Origin: an uncultured Planctomycetia bacterium
GTDB taxonomy: Bacteria > Planctomycetota > UBA1135 > GCA-002686595
Length of the DNA stretch: 8,766 bases
Assembly: GCA_937952135.1 (NCBI GenBank)
Contig: CALFYL010000131.1
Coordinates: forward strand, 1-8,766
Reading direction: 5' to 3'
The translations under genes and the position numbers were made by a program. Shown piece by piece: positions 6,669 through 8,766 of this stretch (its first letter is position 1; every line of letters begins with the position of its first letter). Below the pieces are notes generated by a model, which was not told where the DNA came from, ran no database searches, and was given only the letters and a program-made list of their open reading frames with translations.

Positions 6669-6750
6669 GATGGCACGGCGCGGCGCGGCGATCCAAGCCG
6701 CGACGCATCCCTCACTTGGCGCGCGTCCGCGAGGCCGGTCGTGCGAGGCC

Positions 6751-6759
6751 TGCTATGCT
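6751..6759 (+). promoter_or_regulatory. Putative extended -10 promoter of the methyltransferase gene
   Basis: TG-C-TATGCT fits an extended -10 element. A start about 7 bases downstream would be at 6766-6768, on or next to the ATG at 6768, giving a leaderless or nearly leaderless mRNA. No Shine-Dalgarno sequence precedes that ATG, which agrees with this reading. No -35 is evident. The element lies in the 99-base divergent gap before the amidohydrolase start. Confidence 0.45.
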
Positions 6760-6767
6760 CGCGCGCG

Positions 6768-8096
6768 ATGTGGAACGAACGTGAAGGTCGAGATCCGGCG
6801 CGCGCACCGCGCCCCGAACGAGCGCGGCCCCGTGAGCGCCGTCCCGAGCGCGCCCTGGACAACGCCGCGCAGGACGCGCCGAAGGCCGAGCGCCCTGCGG
6901 CGCGCGGCGTGAACGAGCGCCATGTCGTGCGGCTCGACTCCGACGAGCTCGCGCGCGGCCCGTGGGTCTTCGGTCGGCAGGTCGAGCCGCCCGCGGAGAT
7001 GATCCCCGGCGGCGAGCTGGTCGAGGTCTACGACCGCAGCGATCGGTTCCTCGGCCACGCGCTGTGCAACGAGGCCTCGGACATCCGTCTGCGCTGGCTC
7101 TCGCGCGGCCGCAAGACCGACCTCGACCGCCCGCGCGAGTTCCTCGAGCGCACGCTGCGCAGCGCCGACCGTCTCCGCCGCAAGACGCTGCGTCTGCACG
7201 AGCGCACGAACGCCTACCGAGTCGCCCACGCCGAAGGCGACGACCTGCCGGGCCTCATCGTCGACCGGCTGAACGACGTGCTCGTGTGCGAACACCACGC
7301 GCTCGGCTTCTGGCGCCTGCGCGACGACGTCGAAGCGGCGCTGCGCGCGATCTATCCCGAGTGCGACGTCGTGCACCGCATCCCGGCGAGCGCGCGGCGC
7401 GCCGAGGGGTTCAGCGACCGCGATCTCGCGCTCTCCGAGGGCGACTCGCGCGGCCGCGAGACGCAGATCGAGGAGAACGGCGTGCGCTACCCCGTCGCGC
7501 CGGGACTCGGCCACAAGACCGGATGGTTCTGCGACCAGCGCGACAACCGCGCGCTCGTCGCGTCCTACTGCGCCGGCCGCGACGTGCTCGACCTGTGCTG
7601 CAACGCCGGCGGTTTCGCGCTCAACGCGGCCAAGGCCGGCGCGCGCTCGGTGCACGCCGTCGACCTCGACGAGGTCGTTCTCGAGCGCGCGGTCGCGGCC
7701 GCGCGGCTGAACAACCTGCGCATCGATTTCACGCACGCCGACGCCTTCGATGTGCTGCGCGCGACCTCGACCAGCTCGACGAAGCCTTCGGTGCTCATCG
7801 TCGACCCGCACAAGGTCATCGCGACGAAGAACGACTACGACGCGGGGTTGCTCAAGTACTCGGACCTCAACACGCTGGCCTTCAAGGCCGTGCGCGAGGG
7901 CGGGCTCGTGGCGACCTTCTCGTGCTCCGGACTGCTCCAGGAGCCGGCCTTCTTCGGCATGCTGTTCCAGGCCGCGCGCCGCGCGGGGCGCGACGTGCGC
8001 TTGCTCACGGTGCTCGGGGCCGGTCCCGATCACCCCCAGCGCCCGGATTTCAGCCGTTCGCGCTACCTCAAGGGCGCGCTGCTGGCCGTGGACTGA
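6768..8096 (+). CDS. RlmI-like class I SAM-dependent RNA methyltransferase
   Basis: A 442-residue protein of the RlmI/RlmK-type family (COG1092-like), which in characterised members methylates 23S rRNA. An Arg/Pro/Glu-rich tail (1-47) leads to a PUA-like domain (about 50-115, with ARGPWVFGRQV). Then come AEGDDLPGLIVDR (155-167), KTGWFCDQRDNR (250-261), the SAM-binding loop VLDLCCNAGGFAL (273-285), the acidic end of the next strand at VDLDE (298-302), and TFSCSGLL (383-390) with Cys386. Motif IV, normally DPPK in this family, reads DPHK (346-349), so full activity or the same target should not be assumed. ATG 6768 is preferred because the extended -10 sits 8 bases before it; GTG 6741 upstream overlaps that element, and GTG 6909 (residue 48) would remove the tail and start at the PUA domain. 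The target base is not predictable here. Confidence 0.9.
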   Translation: MWNEREGRDPARAPRPERARPRERRPERALDNAAQDAPKAERPAARGVNERHVVRLDSDELARGPWVFGRQVEPPAEMIPGGELVEVYDRSDRFLGHALCNEASDIRLRWLSRGRKTDLDRPREFLERTLRSADRLRRKTLRLHERTNAYRVAHAEGDDLPGLIVDRLNDVLVCEHHALGFWRLRDDVEAALRAIYPECDVVHRIPASARRAEGFSDRDLALSEGDSRGRETQIEENGVRYPVAPGLGHKTGWFCDQRDNRALVASYCAGRDVLDLCCNAGGFALNAAKAGARSVHAVDLDEVVLERAVAAARLNNLRIDFTHADAFDVLRATSTSSTKPSVLIVDPHKVIATKNDYDAGLLKYSDLNTLAFKAVREGGLVATFSCSGLLQEPAFFGMLFQAARRAGRDVRLLTVLGAGPDHPQRPDFSRSRYLKGALLAVD

Positions 8097-8145
8097 GACC
8101 TGGGCCGCGTCTTCGCGCCGCCCGCAGCGCAGGAGTTGCGTGCAT

Positions 8146-8278
8146 CGAGGGCGCCGAGAGACTAGGATGCTTCGCATCGACGCCCTCGCGACGCCCACAG
8201 CGGCGCGGGGGCGCGGTCGTCAGCGGACATCGACGCCAAAGTACGCCGTGTTGCTGATGCGGGCTCCCTACGGGGAGC
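8146..8278 (+). promoter_or_regulatory. Structured leader or small RNA candidate before the GreA-like gene
   Basis: The 243-base gap 8097-8339 holds clustered hairpins. CGAGGGCG (8146-8153) pairs perfectly with CGCCCTCG (8181-8188) and encloses the hairpin GATGC-TTC-GCATC (8166-8178). Further on, GCTCCC-TACG-GGGAGC (8263-8278) is a 6-bp stem capped by a UACG loop, a member of the very stable UNCG tetraloops. A -10-like TAGGAT is at 8163-8168, inside the first structure, with no good -35. No known riboswitch consensus was recognised. This could be a folded 5' leader of the gene at 8340; whether it regulates anything is inference. Confidence 0.35.
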
Positions 8279-8303
8279 ACGGACCCCTTCGACCGCACCG
8301 TAT

Positions 8304-8327
8304 GTGCTTGCGCAACGCACGCTTTTT
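8304..8327 (+). terminator. Weak hairpin plus T-run just before the GreA-like gene
   Basis: GTGC (8304-8307) pairs with GCAC (8317-8320) around the palindrome TTGCGCAA, and five Ts follow at 8323-8327. The stem is short and bulged, and the T-run ends 1 base before the ribosome binding site of the next gene. It may be chance, or a small attenuator-like element. It would be poorly placed as a plain terminator for the methyltransferase gene. Confidence 0.2.
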
Positions 8328-8331
8328 GGAG
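8328..8331 (+). promoter_or_regulatory. Ribosome binding site of the GreA-like gene
   Basis: GGAG lies 8 bases before the ATG at 8340, an ideal Shine-Dalgarno spacing. It is the clearest ribosome binding site in the window and fixes the start of the partial gene that runs off the right edge. Confidence 0.7.
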
Positions 8332-8339
8332 CTGAATCG

Positions 8340-8766
8340 ATGAGCCTCGCGATCCTCGCTACCGAAGACAACTGGCAGGGCTTCGACGACGCCTGGACCC
8401 AACTGGTCCGCTCCAGTGGCCCCATCGACGAACTCCTCCCGGCGCTGGAAGTGGTCGGCGCGAAGCGCCGCATCGCGCGCTGCCTCCCGCTGGTCCGCGA
8501 GCACACCGACGCGCTCGGCGCCTCGGGCCGCGCGGAAGACGCGGCGCTGATCCTGGGCACGACGCTGCGCGCCGGCGGACCGGTCAACGAGCTCGCGGAG
8601 CCGCTGCTCAAGCACTCGGAAGCGGCCTGGGGTTCGGAGCCCTGGTGGGAGCCGTTCCGCTCGCTCGCCGGCCTCACGCGCGAGGCGATCGACCTGCGCA
8701 AGGCCTGGATCCACTTCGACGACATGCGCTCGTACCGCGTCGGCGCGATCGTGTTCCACGCCGCGG
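8340..8766 (+). CDS. 5' part of a GreA-like elongation factor with long N-terminal region (partial)
   Basis: An open frame from ATG 8340 to the window end, 142 full codons with strong GC third-position bias and no stop. The visible part is acidic and helical, with repeat-like Leu/Ala/Trp spacing in residues 20-120. It ends in KAWIHFDDMRSYRVGAIVFH (121-140). That block resembles, from memory, the point in long GreA-type proteins of chlamydiae and relatives where a helical N-terminal region passes into a VFHxxGWGxG segment. Such proteins run to about 700 residues and carry the GreA coiled coil and C-terminal domain much further on. GreA rescues backtracked RNA polymerase by stimulating transcript cleavage. 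The diagnostic GreA domains are outside the window, so the name is a suggestion. Otherwise it is an unidentified helical protein. The coding call itself is secure, supported by the good ribosome binding site. Confidence 0.75.
   Translation, partial: MSLAILATEDNWQGFDDAWTQLVRSSGPIDELLPALEVVGAKRRIARCLPLVREHTDALGASGRAEDAALILGTTLRAGGPVNELAEPLLKHSEAAWGSEPWWEPFRSLAGLTREAIDLRKAWIHFDDMRSYRVGAIVFHAA

Noticed and set aside
3430..6708. A single 1092-codon minus-strand frame that would fuse an upstream Arg-rich region to Dus
   Set aside because: Only the last 407 residues resemble a protein family. The upstream part is an out-of-frame reading of the amidohydrolase gene, so this is not a fusion.
1..8766. 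Mobile elements, CRISPR arrays, toxin-antitoxin or defence genes
   Set aside because: I saw no transposase, integrase, nuclease or short-repeat arrays, and no target-site duplications or att-like sites next to the tRNA gene.

Overview
This is a GC-rich (roughly 70% by eye), gene-dense chromosomal window from a bacterium. It carries no insertion sequence, prophage, CRISPR array or plasmid gene that I can see. The gene content is mostly RNA metabolism: a tRNA, a poly(A) polymerase, a tRNA-dihydrouridine synthase, an rRNA methyltransferase-like protein, and the start of what looks like a long GreA-type elongation factor. A PcnB-type poly(A) polymerase, a secreted protein of unknown family, a TolB/TIM-barrel-type amidohydrolase and a GreA with a large N-terminal helical region together suggest a deep-branching Planctomycetota or related PVC-group organism. 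That placement is an inference from family memory, not proven by the window.

Layout. 1-98 holds nothing I can name. A tRNA-Trp(CCA) gene lies on the minus strand (99-175), reading out of the window's left edge. Divergent from it, pcnB (365-1723, +) is followed by a weak hairpin-T terminator. The 474-base gap 1724-2197 is not empty: it has an extended -10 element, about 320 bases with nested perfect stems and a T/G-rich segment, and then a very strong intrinsic terminator. This is best read as an undescribed structured non-coding RNA, and it is the most interesting object here. Next comes a 405-residue secreted protein of unknown family (2198-3415, +). It converges on a two-gene minus-strand operon: an amidohydrolase-fold protein (4656-6668) followed 2 bases later by a DusB-like tRNA-dihydrouridine synthase (3430-4653, GTG start). 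The amidohydrolase appears to have lost all its canonical metal ligands while the rest of the fold is intact. Divergent from that operon is an RlmI-like SAM methyltransferase (6768-8096, +), probably on a leaderless or nearly leaderless transcript. After a 243-base gap with several good hairpins, the window ends inside the 5' part of a gene (8340 onward, +) resembling the N-terminus of long GreA proteins.

How the genes fit together. PcnB, tRNA-Trp, Dus, the RlmI-like protein and the GreA-like protein all act on RNA or on transcription, but they sit in separate transcription units with alternating orientation, so this is a housekeeping neighbourhood rather than one pathway. Only the amidohydrolase-dus pair looks like an operon. 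Three of the proposed transcription starts share a TGnTA-type extended -10 with no obvious -35.
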